This document shows, in pieces, positions 1 through 11,019 of a stretch of 64,000 nt of DNA. Each line of letters starts with the position of its first letter. The stretch's first letter is position 1. Source of the DNA: Datisca glomerata (Eukaryota; Streptophyta; Magnoliopsida; Cucurbitales; Datiscaceae); contig QANY01013200.1 of NCBI GenBank assembly GCA_003255025.1, forward strand, positions 310,001 to 374,000. Reading direction: 5' to 3'. A program made the position numbers and the translations under genes. The notes below the pieces were generated by a model. The model was not told the DNA's origin and searched no databases. It saw nothing but the letters and a program-made list of their open reading frames with translations.

Positions 1-1439
1 TTTTAATTTTATTTTGATTAGATAAAAAATTGCAAACGCTAATTGGATATAGGATTTACATGTATTTTTTGGCATTTGTCAAAATTATGGTGGGATGTAG
101 ATTTGAATGTGTGATAGACATTCATGCCGATCAGATTTTTTTCCTACTACGGCTTAATTTCACTCTTCGACGACATCCCGAGACCAATCCAGATTGAGCC
201 ATGATGAGGATGCTACAAGAAGCCAAATTTGTAATTTTGATTATTTAGTCTTTGCTGTGATTTTAGTATCTAAGGGACTCGACCAAATACCATTTCATTA
301 TTTTAATTGCATATTATATTTTATGTTTATATTGGGGTGAGTCTGTGGTAGTGTGGATGATACCATGCTAGGACTATACTTCGTTGTAGGATTTGCCCTC
401 AAATATGGGCCATGAAATGGTTACCTATTATCCTCCCAGCGAGTTTCTTGAAAAATGTTGAAAACATAGGAAGTCAGAAACCTTTGTATAGAAGTTACTT
501 TGTTGCTCTGTGTGCTAAGATAATTCGAACGCCAAATGCACATTCTACGTTTTATTTTTTTGTCAAATCTGCATTCAACGTCTCCCTGGTCCTAAATATT
601 GATCAGATATATGTTTTTGAACTTCGACTCGTGATGCAAATTGCTTTTGAATTTTTGAACTTTAAATATAGTATTGGTGTTTCTAGCTCCTAAACATATA
701 TGATTGCCCTTACATAGAAATTTTTTTTAAGATCTTAACTGGTTTGGTTGCTCTATTATATGAACAAATTGTATGTACAAGTTGGTCACTTATGTTATAT
801 CTTAGTTTGATGGCTAAAAAAAAGGAAATAAGTTATTCTTATTATTTGATTTGTGGGATTACCTTGTCTTGAGTCGGTTTCATTATCTTAATTTAAGATA
901 ATGAAACCCCAATGGCACAACAACCTCTGACTAAGTATGCGGATCTGGAACAATGTTAGAATGCAAATAAAATTACTCGTATGCTGGATTTAAAGTCTGA
1001 GTTTGATGGAGTTAATGTTGAATGACAACTCTAGAATTTAACCAAGTCGAATTGAATGAAATTGAACTTCCTTGTCCCAATAAGAGGGGTAATACTTTTG
1101 GGGGTTGAATGACATACACTACGTTGATGGGGTACTTTATTACATACTTGAAGTGGCTATGATGAAAATCAGGTACATTGCATGTAAACTATGTAGAACA
1201 GAAATGTTCAACACAAGGGGTATCTAATACGTGGGTGAGTTACAAGCAAAAGAGGTACATCGCACATTTCCAAGTGGGTGATAACGTCTAAATAAATGAT
1301 GTAGCGATAAAATTGTTTGTTGTCGGATATTTATTTGTTGATCTAAACTACACAATGCTGTATAAGTTTGTCAAAAATTTCAAATATGGGTTGTCACAAC
1401 AAACAATAACGATAACGTTGGGTTGAACTTTAATATGAA
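1..1439. other. No recognised gene; AT-rich DNA with one perfect palindrome
   Basis: I recognise no coding region in this stretch. The longest open frame, 93 codons at 412-693, resembles no family I know and is T-rich, as expected from base composition. The one clear structure is a 33-bp palindrome at 876-908, listed separately. Confidence 0.5.
876..908. repeat. Perfect 16-bp inverted repeat with 1-nt centre
   Basis: The arm 876-891 (ggtttcattatcttaa) is exactly complementary to 893-908, with a single base between them. This could be the centre of a decayed MITE or a cruciform-prone site. No flanking terminal repeat or target duplication was found. Confidence 0.85.
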
Positions 1440-2182
1440 ATTGTTCGACATGCTCGAATATAAATGATTTTCATTAGCTCACACTGAGCTTAATGAAAAT
1501 CTCAAGAAATATTTCATCCATTAATACAAGCTAATGAGCTTACAAGAAAAAAATACAAAGAGTAAATGAAAGGATAAAGAAGGTATTAAAGAATAGCTCC
1601 CAATCTTGTATGATTCCTTCTTCATCCCCTCTTTCCTTTCCGATACTCTTTCTTCTATTCTCAGCAACTTTTGTCTCCTTTCTTAAATACAGCTTGTCGG
1701 CTCCTTAGCAAAAGATGTACTTCTTATATATATAACCTCAACAAAGCTAAGGTATACAACAAAAATGGGACACACATCACTCAGCCAATAGGTGAGGACC
1801 ACATTAGATTCAAGGCCTGCCAGCTGTCCAGATGATTTTTAGCTCGCACGGGTTCTGCACGCACTTTCAGGTGCTAGCTGGATTAAAAAGTGATGGAATC
1901 TTTTTCATGCATGCACGTACAATGCTGTAGCATTGCCATAACCTCATGCCACAGCATTGAGTCACTCAACTCCCAGCTTGAAGTCTTATAAAAGAAGCAA
2001 TAAAATGAGTTCACTTACTATTTCATTAATCTAAATTAGCTAGAAAGATAAAATTCTCCTTCAAGAAAGGTTAAAAGCAACAAATGATAAAGTATAACTA
2101 AGAACAAGACAAATAACTCTTTAATTCCTATTAAATTAAGCTTGAAAGTTACAAGATAACTCTATTTTCTTAGAGGATCACA
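1440..2182 (-). repeat. Gypsy 3' long terminal repeat (left border approximate)
   Basis: Read on the minus strand, a tract tttaggga at about 2183-2190 is followed at 2182 by TGTGATCC. This is the usual polypurine tract to LTR junction. Inside, a TATA-like run lies at 1725-1734. A near-perfect hairpin of 16-17 bp lies at 1466-1501, close to the probable end. Just outside, at 2195-2225, is the motif with core cctcgagcga, RC of the ctcgaggacgag spacer typical of plant gypsy 3' regions; the same motif recurs on the plus strand at 41910-41938. The left border is a guess because the second LTR is absent from the window. Nothing suggests current activity. Confidence 0.6.
1725..1734 (-). promoter_or_regulatory. 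TATA-like box inside gypsy LTR
   Basis: An alternating tatatatata run within the LTR would serve as its promoter TATA box when read on the minus strand. This is inferred from position in the LTR only. Confidence 0.4.
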
Positions 2183-3291
2183 TCCCTAAAGTTTAACCAT
2201 TACTCGTCCTCGAGCGAGGATACATGAAACAAACAGACAAGCATAAAAAGGATTGAGAGAAGTCATACCAACACAAATTCAAATTCTAGCTTCTAGAGCA
2301 ACATTGATTTTCAACATTGAATGTCAATATTGGTGATGGAGACACCCGGTTACTCAACAACTTGAAGCAATGGAGCCATTCTAACCTTGAAGCAATGAAA
2401 AGCAGAATTTAAATTCTCATAATCTTTACAATCCACTAGACAACCCCCAAAGTTGAGCATTTCTCTCTTTATCAGCTAATTTCAGAAATTTTTTCTCAAA
2501 GGTTATAAAGGCACATCTAAACATTAAATCCTCCCTACAGTTTTTAAAGAAACTCAAGCCTTCAAGAGCAACTAACTAAAGCTCTTGGTGCAAGGGTTTT
2601 GGGGAAAGAAGTCTCATAAGGGAGCAGCATTGTTAAAGGCAAACGACATTCATTTTTGTTATCTATTTATTCATCTTAAACTAAATCATCACAGGATTTC
2701 CTCAAACGAAAATACTTGCCACTAAAAAGCCAAAATTTAAAAGACAAAACAACCTTTGATCAAGAATTAAAAATTGCTGAAATAAGAAAGTCATTTAAGA
2801 TAAATCACCATCAAGATAGTCTCCCCAAAACTTAAAGTTGTACTGTGTCCCTACTACACACAGATTCAAACTAAACTAACAGGAGCAAGAAGATAAATAA
2901 AAGTATCAACAAAGAGAGAATTCAAACCAACCATAATATGCATACAAATAATAGTTTCAGCAGAAAAATTAAAGAAAGCATAAAGAATAAATTTAGAGAA
3001 ACAACTTCACTGAGCTACTGTAGCAGTCCATTATCTTTCAAGGCTTAGAGGAACTTCTCAGTCCTCTTTTTGACTTTAAGGCTGCTTGGAGGTTTGAGAG
3101 ATGCCTATGGACAATCTGAATCTCTTCTTGAATTTTTTCTACAAAGGACTTCTCCCTTTATACGGTCTCTTGCTTCTTCTTTATGCATGTGCCAAGCTTA
3201 GCTTTCTTGCCTTCCTTTTTCCTTATGGTACACAACCTTAGGCTTGGTACCTTTTTCCTTTAGAGTCTCCTCTTCACTGTTAGATGCTTAC

Positions 3292-3815
3292 TCCTTCTCT
3301 GGACTGGGGGTTAATTTCTTTTTTTTTCCTTTATCTTTTTTGGGTGTTGACTTTGGTGATGGTGCTTATTCCTCTTCTTCAGAAAATTCCTCTTCACTTC
3401 CTCTAAATGCTCATTTTCTTCCTCTAACTCTTCTTCCTTCTCCTCCTTCTCAGACATTTTTTTCCCAATTCCTCTTTTTCAACCTCTTCTTCTTCTTCTT
3501 CAGCTTCCTCCTCCTCCTCAAAAAGGACCAAATCGCAACTTTGATCCTCTCATTTTCATGAACTGAACCGAACACATATAAAGAACTGATCAAACCGGTC
3601 ATTTTTAGTTCGGTTTGATCATTTCAGGACACTCTTAAACACCCCTACTCCTCATCTTCTTCTTCTAACAGTTCTTCCACTACTTCATCATCTTTTTCAT
3701 CTGGTTGATCCTCTTCCTCTCCTGGCTGAACTTCACCCCCCTCAAGTAGTGCTTCCTCTTTTTCAGTATGCTCTTCCTCTACATGCACATCATTTGCCTT
3801 GCTTTCAGTAGGCTT
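3292..3815 (-). pseudogene. Acidic Glu-rich ORF remnant in gypsy 3' region, split by a MITE
   Basis: On the minus strand the frame reads VHVEEEHTEKEEALLEGG and continues in Glu/Asp-rich sequence to about 3649. It stops there at the TAG that forms the first bases of a small hAT-like insertion. Beyond the insertion a second Glu-rich stretch (FEEEEEAEEEEEE) runs from about 3525 down to a stop near 3310. The two acidic stretches are probably one ancestral coding region interrupted by the insertion. The function is unknown. Extra ORFs downstream of pol are common in Athila-type elements, but I see no env-like transmembrane segment. Plus-strand Ser/Phe-rich frames here are the complement of this composition. 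Confidence 0.45.
3554..3647. mobile_element. 94-bp hAT-like MITE with ACCGAAC motifs
   Basis: The right end is ...aaacacccctA at 3647, the reverse complement of the plant hAT-type terminus TAGGGGTGTTTA. It carries ACCGAAC/GTTCGGT motifs like the larger element at 54157-56790. A perfect 10-bp inverted repeat (gatcaaaccg...cggtttgatc) spans 3588-3620. The flanking octamers, cctctcat (3546-3553) and ctcctcat (3648-3655), match at 6 of 8 positions, compatible with a decayed 8-bp target duplication. The left terminus does not match the right, so it is degenerate or rearranged. Confidence 0.6.
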
Positions 3816-5095
3816 CTAGGGTTGTAGAATAGCCTCAGGAAAAGCATGTAAAAAACCACACAGGCTTGGTGCAAGTTTTCTTCAGTGCATGATCCCTAGA
3901 TTGAGCATACTCCCAATAAGCTTATTTGAATGGCGCAATTAAAGCAGAAATTTGAAATTGAATTCAAATTCTTTCACATGCGCTTACCTCGTGAAGATAT
4001 TTTAACTCTTTGGATTACTCAGTAACGCTACAACTTCTACAGAATAAAGTGCTTCCAAACAGCTTTATTTCATGTTGGACCCTACTTCTTGTTAGACCTG
4101 AAATTACCCAACCACGAGGAAATTAGAATTTAGAATAACAAATTTGCACTAGAAATTTAGAGGCAATTTACCAAGATAAACAAAACACCAAACCTAACCT
4201 AATCTGAACATGGTTAAAAAGAAAAGAGAAAAACATAGTTGCAAAACTAAATAGAAATAGCCTAGGTTGCCTTCCAAACGATTGTTTTATAATCTTCAAC
4301 CTGACTTTGAACAATTTCATGGGTCTTGGAGTGAGGTTAAGGTCTTCATTTTGTCTAGCAGATTGTCCCAATACTGCTTTACCCTCTGTATATTGATATT
4401 AAATTCTCTTACTTAAATAATTACAAAAACAAGATCGACCAACACAACAAAGTCGGCCTAAGAGTCACCCGTTTTCTCATCACTTGACTAACTAGATAGA
4501 TCTAGGACACGGAATTTTAATTTTTTATATCGTGATGATAGTTGACACCTTCATCAAGTCAGTATTATCTTTCACTGGTAAAAGACCCCTGAATCTAGCA
4601 AGATACAACATACGTAAAAAAGAACAATTCACATTCCCATAGCCTCCCACAGTCGATTTTGAATGCCTTGAATCCATAAGAACCTACTTTTTCTTTGTCT
4701 TCAACAATGTAACAAAAGATGGTGATATTTTTAATTACGAAGTCACGCAAAAGTGTCATTTTATAATGAATCAATGGTTAGCAATTTGTTGAAGTAGTAG
4801 GGCTATTTATAATTGTCTCCTTGATCCAACAAGGTAATACCAACAATCATTGGGAATGTGTCAACGACGCTCATAAGAAAAACTCGGTTATCTCCCTATT
4901 GACATGGCTGCTAATGTTTGATGGAACATGGTACAAGCAAACGACGATCACGCCCGTTAATTCAGAAAGTAACGGCTTAGAATACCTTGAAAATATACAT
5001 AGAGAAGACCAAGAGGATCTGGGTTGTTCCTTATACATTAGACTGAATAGATCATAAGAAGATAATTACCCCTCTTATGTCAGAGCATAGCAGGA

Positions 5096-6415
5096 CTTGA
5101 AATTTCTCATTCGAAGACCTCCAGCTTCTCATTGAAGAGCTTAAGTTTCTTACTTGAAACCTTCAAAATTTATCTTGCATTCTTTAAGATGGCTCTTGAC
5201 AATATCATGGTTGGATGGCCCTACACTCTTAAGAAATTCTAGGTAACAAATTTTCATGACTTATGTTAAATCTTCTTGAGGGCCCCATTACTAATTAAAT
5301 TTTCTCACTTGAGAACTTTATTTTTCTTCTTGAAGACTTCAAGTTTCTCATTTGAAGACATGAAGTTTCTCATGGAAGACCTCAAGCTTCTCACTTGAAG
5401 GCCTCAAGGTTACCACTACACAATCTCACTCCAGTGCCTAACTTGAAGACCTCAAGATCTTACTGCACGATCTCACTCCAAGGTCTACTTGAATCTTTGT
5501 TACGGCTTCAAGTTTCATCTTTAAGGCCACTTAAAGTTTATGATTTTAAGTCACTTCAAGAAATATCAAAATCAATTTTTAAATGGCTAAATCGGTTTTT
5601 GTTTTGATTTTGTCGGGTTATTTTTTTAACAATTAAGTACTTGTTATGTCTAAAAAATCATAATAATGTCACAACAAAAGCAAACAAGCTTAGGTTTTAT
5701 CAAATGATCAAATATCATTACGAACTATGCCAAAATCTCATTATAAACTATGAAAAGATTTTATAAGATGATCAAATTTTCTTACTTAATAAGTGCATTA
5801 AAAGTGCAAATATTTCATTTACATATTTAGTAACTTCCTAACTCATCAGGTGGAGATTTTCTGATGGTCTCATGCGTTTTCTAAAAAACTCATACTAAGT
5901 TTTTCCAAGTACATAGAGCCATCCCCCACTTGAAGTCCTCAAGAATCATCTTGAATACATGGTTGGATAGCTCTTTAGGCTTATTGCTTAGTGCAGAGAG
6001 GATGAAGTGAACAAGATGTTGCAGTCAAGTTCAAGACTAATACTTGATTGAAATCATTTTCTTATCTGCCTTTTCTTCAGATTCTTAGGTAAGGGGAAGG
6101 CAAAACTAATGACGAGCGAAGCTGAAGCATTGAAAATAGAAGCGTAGCCCTGCATTGAAAGAATAGCTGAGGACAAATCACCCTGTTGAAAGAGAAGTAG
6201 GGGATAACACCTTAGATGCTATGTGTTCCAGGTATTCCTCCCTGATGTCAGGACAGACACACCAAAGAAATTGATGAAACCTTTTGAGTATTGAAAAAAC
6301 CATAATCAAGTTATAAAAGGGAAGATGATAGGTCAAAAGACCATCAAAGTAAAGATTCAAGAAGAATCATAGAGCAGGATGAACATTTCTAAAACAATCA
6401 TTGGGCTATTTATAG
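5096..6415 (-). repeat. Left arm of a ~1.3 kb inverted repeat
   Basis: This stretch is the reverse complement of 8702-9998, with many small differences. Anchors along the whole length include aagaaattctaggtaacaa (5231) against 9845-9880, the segment near 6230-6260 against 8860-8885, and the region near 5100-5150 against 9960-9998. It contains many degenerate copies of a cttcaag/cttgaag word, itself palindromic, that also occur at 38750-39340. No protein-coding frame is recognised. A third, truncated copy of the inner end lies at 7460-7587. Confidence 0.8.
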
Positions 6416-7459
6416 TAAGGATACAAAGACACGATCACTCAGAATCATAACGCTTTCCCCTTGTGTCAGTTTATAAAATTCAATAGTAAGAACGGTCATT
6501 CCCAAAAATGATCACTTGAAGACATCCTTCTAATCGGGTTGAGAAAATTGAGTTCCTACGTGGAACTTTCAATATATGCAAGGGGGACGAAAAGACTACT
6601 CAAAGTAATAGACAAAAATCACCTTGAGCAATGAACTTATCTCTCTAGGTTAATGAGGTGAAACCCGTAAAGTCACACACACCAGAAATATTTCCTGCTC
6701 GCTGAATAATGTTACAGTTTTTCAATTGGGTCCTCAAGAAGCTTTATCATCAAATTAGGAAAAACTAGTACCTTGAATTTCTTAAGAGCATAGAGGCATC
6801 TGATTGACATGGCCTTCACACGAATATATGATGCCTGACTGCAAGATAAATTTTAATCACTTCAAGGCAGTAGTAATTTAGTCAGAATTTCACAAGTATA
6901 GAGAGCCATCAAACCTTGAAGTCTTCAAGATGTTTCTTGAGGACATCAAGTAGGGATGTCTTTATGTACTTGGGCAAAACTTAGTATGAAGTAAATTAGC
7001 TAGCTTCTTAGTTAGTAGAACTTCTTAGTAGCAGTTGTAACAAATATTGTAAGACACTTGTTGAAGTAAGTTAGTAATTGAAAAGTAACTACTTTTAAGC
7101 AATCGATTATTGAAGTATTAACACAATGCATATTCTTTCTTCTTCTTTCTCTCTCTCATCTTCTTACTATATCAAAACTTCATCTCTATATGGCCACCCA
7201 GAGGTCACAAATTAAGGTGTTATGTTAATTGCTACAGTTCGCCCTTGAGTTAGTTTATAAAATAATAAAAAGAAATAGGATAAACAAGATTGTCCTGTTA
7301 TGATGTGGTTAAAGAGAGTGAAGATGAGTTTGACCTTTTAGCACTCTTCCATTTGACTTTAGATAGCCATTCAAAAGAGGTATTCATTTCCAATATGCCT
7401 AACTACATAACGGAAATCTACAATACCATCAAAGTCGTCTTTCTTATCCTTACTAGACC
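6416..7459. repeat. Spacer of the inverted repeat, with direct-repeat copy 1 (6720-7137)
   Basis: From about 6720 to 7137 the sequence is a direct repeat of 10054-10425. Shared blocks include ccttgaatttcttaagagc, gactgcaagataaat, gtcagaatttcac and ccttgaagtcttcaa. Both copies contain a purine run aagtaggga followed by TGTCT..TATGTACTTGGG and end near ...ACACA. This looks like a polypurine tract and a short LTR, so a small non-autonomous LTR element (TRIM-like) is possible. No primer binding site was found. 6416-6719 and 7180-7459 hold nothing recognisable. Confidence 0.6.
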
Positions 7460-7587
7460 ATCCAAAAGGTGTTTTTAATCCTTACTATAAATAGCCTAGT
7501 GATCAATGCTCATGCTTCTCTATAATTGTTCTTGAATCTTCACTCGGATGGTCTTTTGAGCTATCATCTTCCCCTTTTATAACATGA
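7460..7587 (+). repeat. Truncated third copy of the inverted-repeat family
   Basis: The ctataaatagcc, ttcttgaatctt and gatggtcttttgagctatcat blocks match the reverse complement of 6300-6430 and the direct sequence at 8702-8800. The copy stops abruptly at 7587, exactly where a CACTA-like terminus begins, so the CACTA insertion postdates this repeat. Confidence 0.65.
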
Positions 7588-8600
7588 CACCACAAGAACA
7601 AGGGCTTTAGCGACCAACATTTTGGTTGCTAAAGCCCAAAAACTTCATCGCGAAAACCTTTAACGACAAAATACAGATCTCGTCGTGTTAGCCTTTAGAG
7701 ATGAAAAAACTGGTCATGAAAGGCTTTTGTAACGAAAATAAATGTTGGTCGTGAAAGGGTTTTCACGATCAAAATAAAAATGGTCGCAAAAGGAATTCGC
7801 GACGAAAGAAAATTTGGTCGTCAAAGGTTTTTCGCGAGATTTCGTCGCAAAAACCTTTTTGCGACCAATTTCTCTTTTTGTCACAAAAAACTTTTGCGAC
7901 CAATAAAAGTTTCATCGCCAAAACCTTTTGCCACCATTCTTTTTGTCACGAAATATTTTCGGTGACCAAATTTTACATTACAAAATATTGTAATAGCAAT
8001 TAATATCACCTGTAATAGCAATTAATATCATCATAAAATTTATCAAACCCAATATTTTTCTAAGAAATACATATATATATATACATACATATTATTCATT
8101 ACAGAATTTGGTTCACAAATGTATCCAAAGAAAAATAAAGAAGAGAGTATTTAAAAGTTTGTTGTTACAACTATAAACCTTAACAAATATTCTAAAACTA
8201 TGTTTGTGCTGTTGAGTAATCATCAAGAGGTGGAAAACCATTTAGACTATCTCTTCTTCAGTGCGAGGTGTGACATCTTCAGCGATAGGCATATCCGGTG
8301 AAGCATACATGCGTTCCTGTAACACAATTATCAAGATTCAAGATAAAAATATACAACAATTAATTATAGGAATAATTACATCATTTCAAACATCTACGAT
8401 TCATTATCCTTCCAATGAAACAATTTATACAACAAATAAATAAAGGAATAAAATTATGTAAAACTCTACTAACTTCAATTAGCTTCCCAATAGTGATCCA
8501 AATAGACAAGGATAAAAAAAACTTTTACTGACTTTAGCATGTATAATCCAATATAAAATGTACAATTTGGAGATACCTCTTCGACATTGTCTTCAGAACA
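7588..8600 (-). mobile_element. CACTA transposon end fragment (~1 kb)
   Basis: The fragment starts CACCACAAGAAC, 10 of 12 bases matching the CACTACAAGAAA terminus seen at 21099, 27890 and 44143. It is followed by a dense subterminal array of gcgacca/tggtcgc words (7600-7975), typical of CACTA subterminal repeats. The segment 8245-8360 resembles 28785-28890 of the CACTA element at 27890, including ctatctcttcttcagtgcgagg. This is therefore the same (3') end of the same family. No transposase remains. The right border is not visible; repeat sequence resumes at about 8702. Confidence 0.7.
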
Positions 8601-8701
8601 GATGTTGAACGAATCTTATTATCTTCATTTGCTCTTGCTTCCATATTTATAAAGGAATCCCTAGGCCTGAGAGGAAAAACCACAGTTGACTGCAATAACT
8701 G

Positions 8702-9998
8702 ATGTGATTGTTTTGGAAATGTTCATGCTGCTCTATGATTCTTCTTGAATCTTTACTTTGATGGTATTTTGACCTATCATCTTCCCTTTTATAACATGAT
8801 TATGCCTTGTTCAATACTCAAAAGGTTTCCTTAATTTATTTTGCGTGTCTTTCCTGACCTCAAGGAGGAATATTTGGAACACATAGCATTTAAGGTGTTG
8901 TCCCCTACTGCTCTTTCAATGAGGTGATTTGTCCCCAACTACTCTTTCATGTAAGGCTTAAGCTTCTACTGTCAATGCTTCAACTTCGGTAGGCATTAGC
9001 TTCACCTTTACTTGAGAGGCTGACGAAAAGAAAGATAGGAAAATGATTTCAATCAACCATTAGTCATGAACTTGAATGCAACATCTTATCTACTTAAGCC
9101 TCTTTGCACGGAGCAACAAGCATAGAAAGTGATCCAACCTTTTATCAAGATGATTCTTGAGGACTTTAAGTAGGGGATGGCTCTATGTACTTGGGAAAAC
9201 TCAATATGAGTTTTTAGAAAATGTGTGAAGCCATCAGAAGCTCTCAGCCTGAGGAGATTGAATGTTACTAGATATGTAAACGAAATATTTGCATTTTGAA
9301 TGCACTTATTAAGTACAGAAACTTGATCATCTTATAAAATCTTGTCATAGTTTGTAATGAGATTTTTGCATAGTTTGTAATGATATTTGATTATTTGATA
9401 AAACCTAAGCTTGAATGCTTTTGATATGACATGCTTATGAGTTTTTAGATGTAAAATTAACAAGTTCTTATTTGTTAAAAAATAACCTGACAAAATCTAA
9501 AATAAAAATTGATTTATCATTTGAAAAATTGATTTTGATATTTCTTAAAGTGACTTAAACTCAGAGACTTTAAGTGACCTTAATGATGAAACTTGAAGTC
9601 GTAACAAAGATTCAAGTAGACCCTAGAGTGCGATCGTGCAGTAAGATCTTGAAGCCTTCAAGTTAAGCACTGTAGTGAGATTGTGAAGTGAGAAACTTAA
9701 GGCCTTCAGGTGAGAAACTTGAGGTCTTCAATGAGAAACTGCAGGTCTTCAAATGAGAAACTTGAAGTCCTCAAGAAGAAAAATGAAGTCCTCAAGTGAT
9801 AAAATTTAATTATTAATGGGTACTCAAGAAGACTTAACATAAGTCATGAAAGTTTGTTACCTAAAATTTCTTAAGAGCAGAGAGCTATCCAACCATGAAA
9901 TATTGAAGCATCTTGAAGAATTCAAGATAAATTTTGAAGACTTCAAGTGAGAAACTTAAGGTCTTCAATGAGAAGCTGGAGGTCTTCAAATGAGAATC
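8702..9998 (+). repeat. Right arm of the ~1.3 kb inverted repeat
   Basis: This is the reverse complement of 5096-6415. It is diverged at many single positions and small indels but collinear from end to end. It begins near gattgttttggaaatgttc (partner of 6385-6413) and ends near tcttcaaatgagaatcttgagg (partner of 5096-5120). It has no recognisable coding content. Confidence 0.8.
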
Positions 9999-10053
9999 TT
10001 GAGGTCTTGGAAAATAAAAATGAAGTCTTCAAGTGAGAAACTTTAATTATCAA

Positions 10054-10425
10054 TTGGGTCATCAAGAAGCATGAAATTAGGAAAACTAAGTACCTTGAAT
10101 TTCTTAAGAGCGAAGAGGCATCTGATCGACATTCTTCGCACGAATATATGAAATCAGACTGCAAGATAAATTTAATGACTTCAAAGAAGTAATTATTTAG
10201 TCAGAATTTCACGAGTATAGAGAGTCATCAAACCTTGAAGTCTTCAATATGGTTCTTGAGAACTTCAAGTAGGGATGTCTCTATGTACTTGGGGAAACTC
10301 AATATAAAGTAAGTTAGTTAGTAGAATTTCTTTGTAGCAGTTATAACGAATATTGTAAGTAGTTTGTTAAAGTAAGTAAGTTTTAAGCATTCGATTACTG
10401 AAGTATCAACACAATACATATCCTC
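10054..10425 (+). repeat. Direct-repeat copy 2 (partner of 6720-7137)
   Basis: Same order of blocks as copy 1, about 3.3 kb away, with several small deletions. It includes the purine run aagtaggga, TGTCTCTATGTACTTGGGG and a closing ...TATCAACACA. It may be a short LTR pair, but the proof (primer binding site, target duplication) is absent. Confidence 0.65.
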
Positions 10426-10605
10426 TCTCCTCTCTCCCTCCCTCCCCCCTCTCTCTCTCTCTCGCTTCTTCTTTTTCTCTCTCTCCCGCTTCTTCTTCTT
10501 CTCTCTCTCTCTCTCATTTCTTCTCTCTCTCTCTCGCTTCTTCTTCTTCTTCTTCTTCTTCTTCTTCTTCTTCTTCTTCTTCTTCTTCTTCTTCTTCTTC
10601 TTCTT
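10426..10605. repeat. CT-rich tract and (CTT)n microsatellite
   Basis: A CT-rich stretch leads into an uninterrupted run of about 23 CTT units at 10537-10605. The long Arg-rich minus-strand frame over it is an artefact of the microsatellite. Confidence 0.95.
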
Positions 10606-11019
10606 GGCTGAGCTGACATTTCCGTGCTAAAACCACCCTTTTTAGTTGCTATAGCAGTCAACAAACCATTATACTTTTCTCCTTTTGCTAGTTGTCCTTA
10701 TGGTGGGCCCCTTATAGTACTTCCCTACAATAGAATCGTACAAAATCCTTTCAATACATGATATTTCAATTAAAAAAGATATTTAATCAGGATATTTTAC
10801 TTGAAAGAGAAATAATCTTCAATTATGATAAGGATAAATATTGAAAAAGTCATATTTTCACCTCAAATGAAATATTCTAACCTATTATGATATATTTTAG
10901 TCTAATTATACACAAAGGAAAACTAAAGATAAGACAAAAAAATGAAAATAAAATGAAAACTCCCTGGGTTGCCTCCCTATAACACTTAGTTTTAAGTCTT
11001 CAGCATGGATTGGGTTCAT

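Larger units (their letters stand above)
2183..4400 (-). mobile_element. Decayed 3' internal region of a gypsy (Athila-like) element
   Basis: Minus strand. The frame at 4371-4168 begins next to the integrase C-terminal end and contains FGRQPRLFLFSFATMF. This matches the corresponding place of the second gypsy element in this window, where IGRQPREFSFYF is read near 10950, so these are two copies of one lineage. Downstream lies an acidic, Glu-rich coding remnant (about 3860-3300) and then a spacer up to the LTR. Gag, protease, reverse transcriptase and most of integrase are missing on the right, where the 5-10 kb repeat complex begins. Stops and frame breaks show the copy is dead. Confidence 0.65.

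Noticed and set aside
412..693. 93-codon plus-strand frame
   Set aside because: No recognisable domain, T-rich composition, no neighbouring exon signals; consistent with chance.
3244..3561. 105-codon Ser/Phe-rich plus-strand frame
   Set aside because: It is the complement of the Glu-rich transposon remnant on the minus strand.
10395..10664. Arg-rich 89-codon frame on the minus strand
   Set aside because: It is the translation of the (CTT)n and CT-rich microsatellite, with no other protein-like features.
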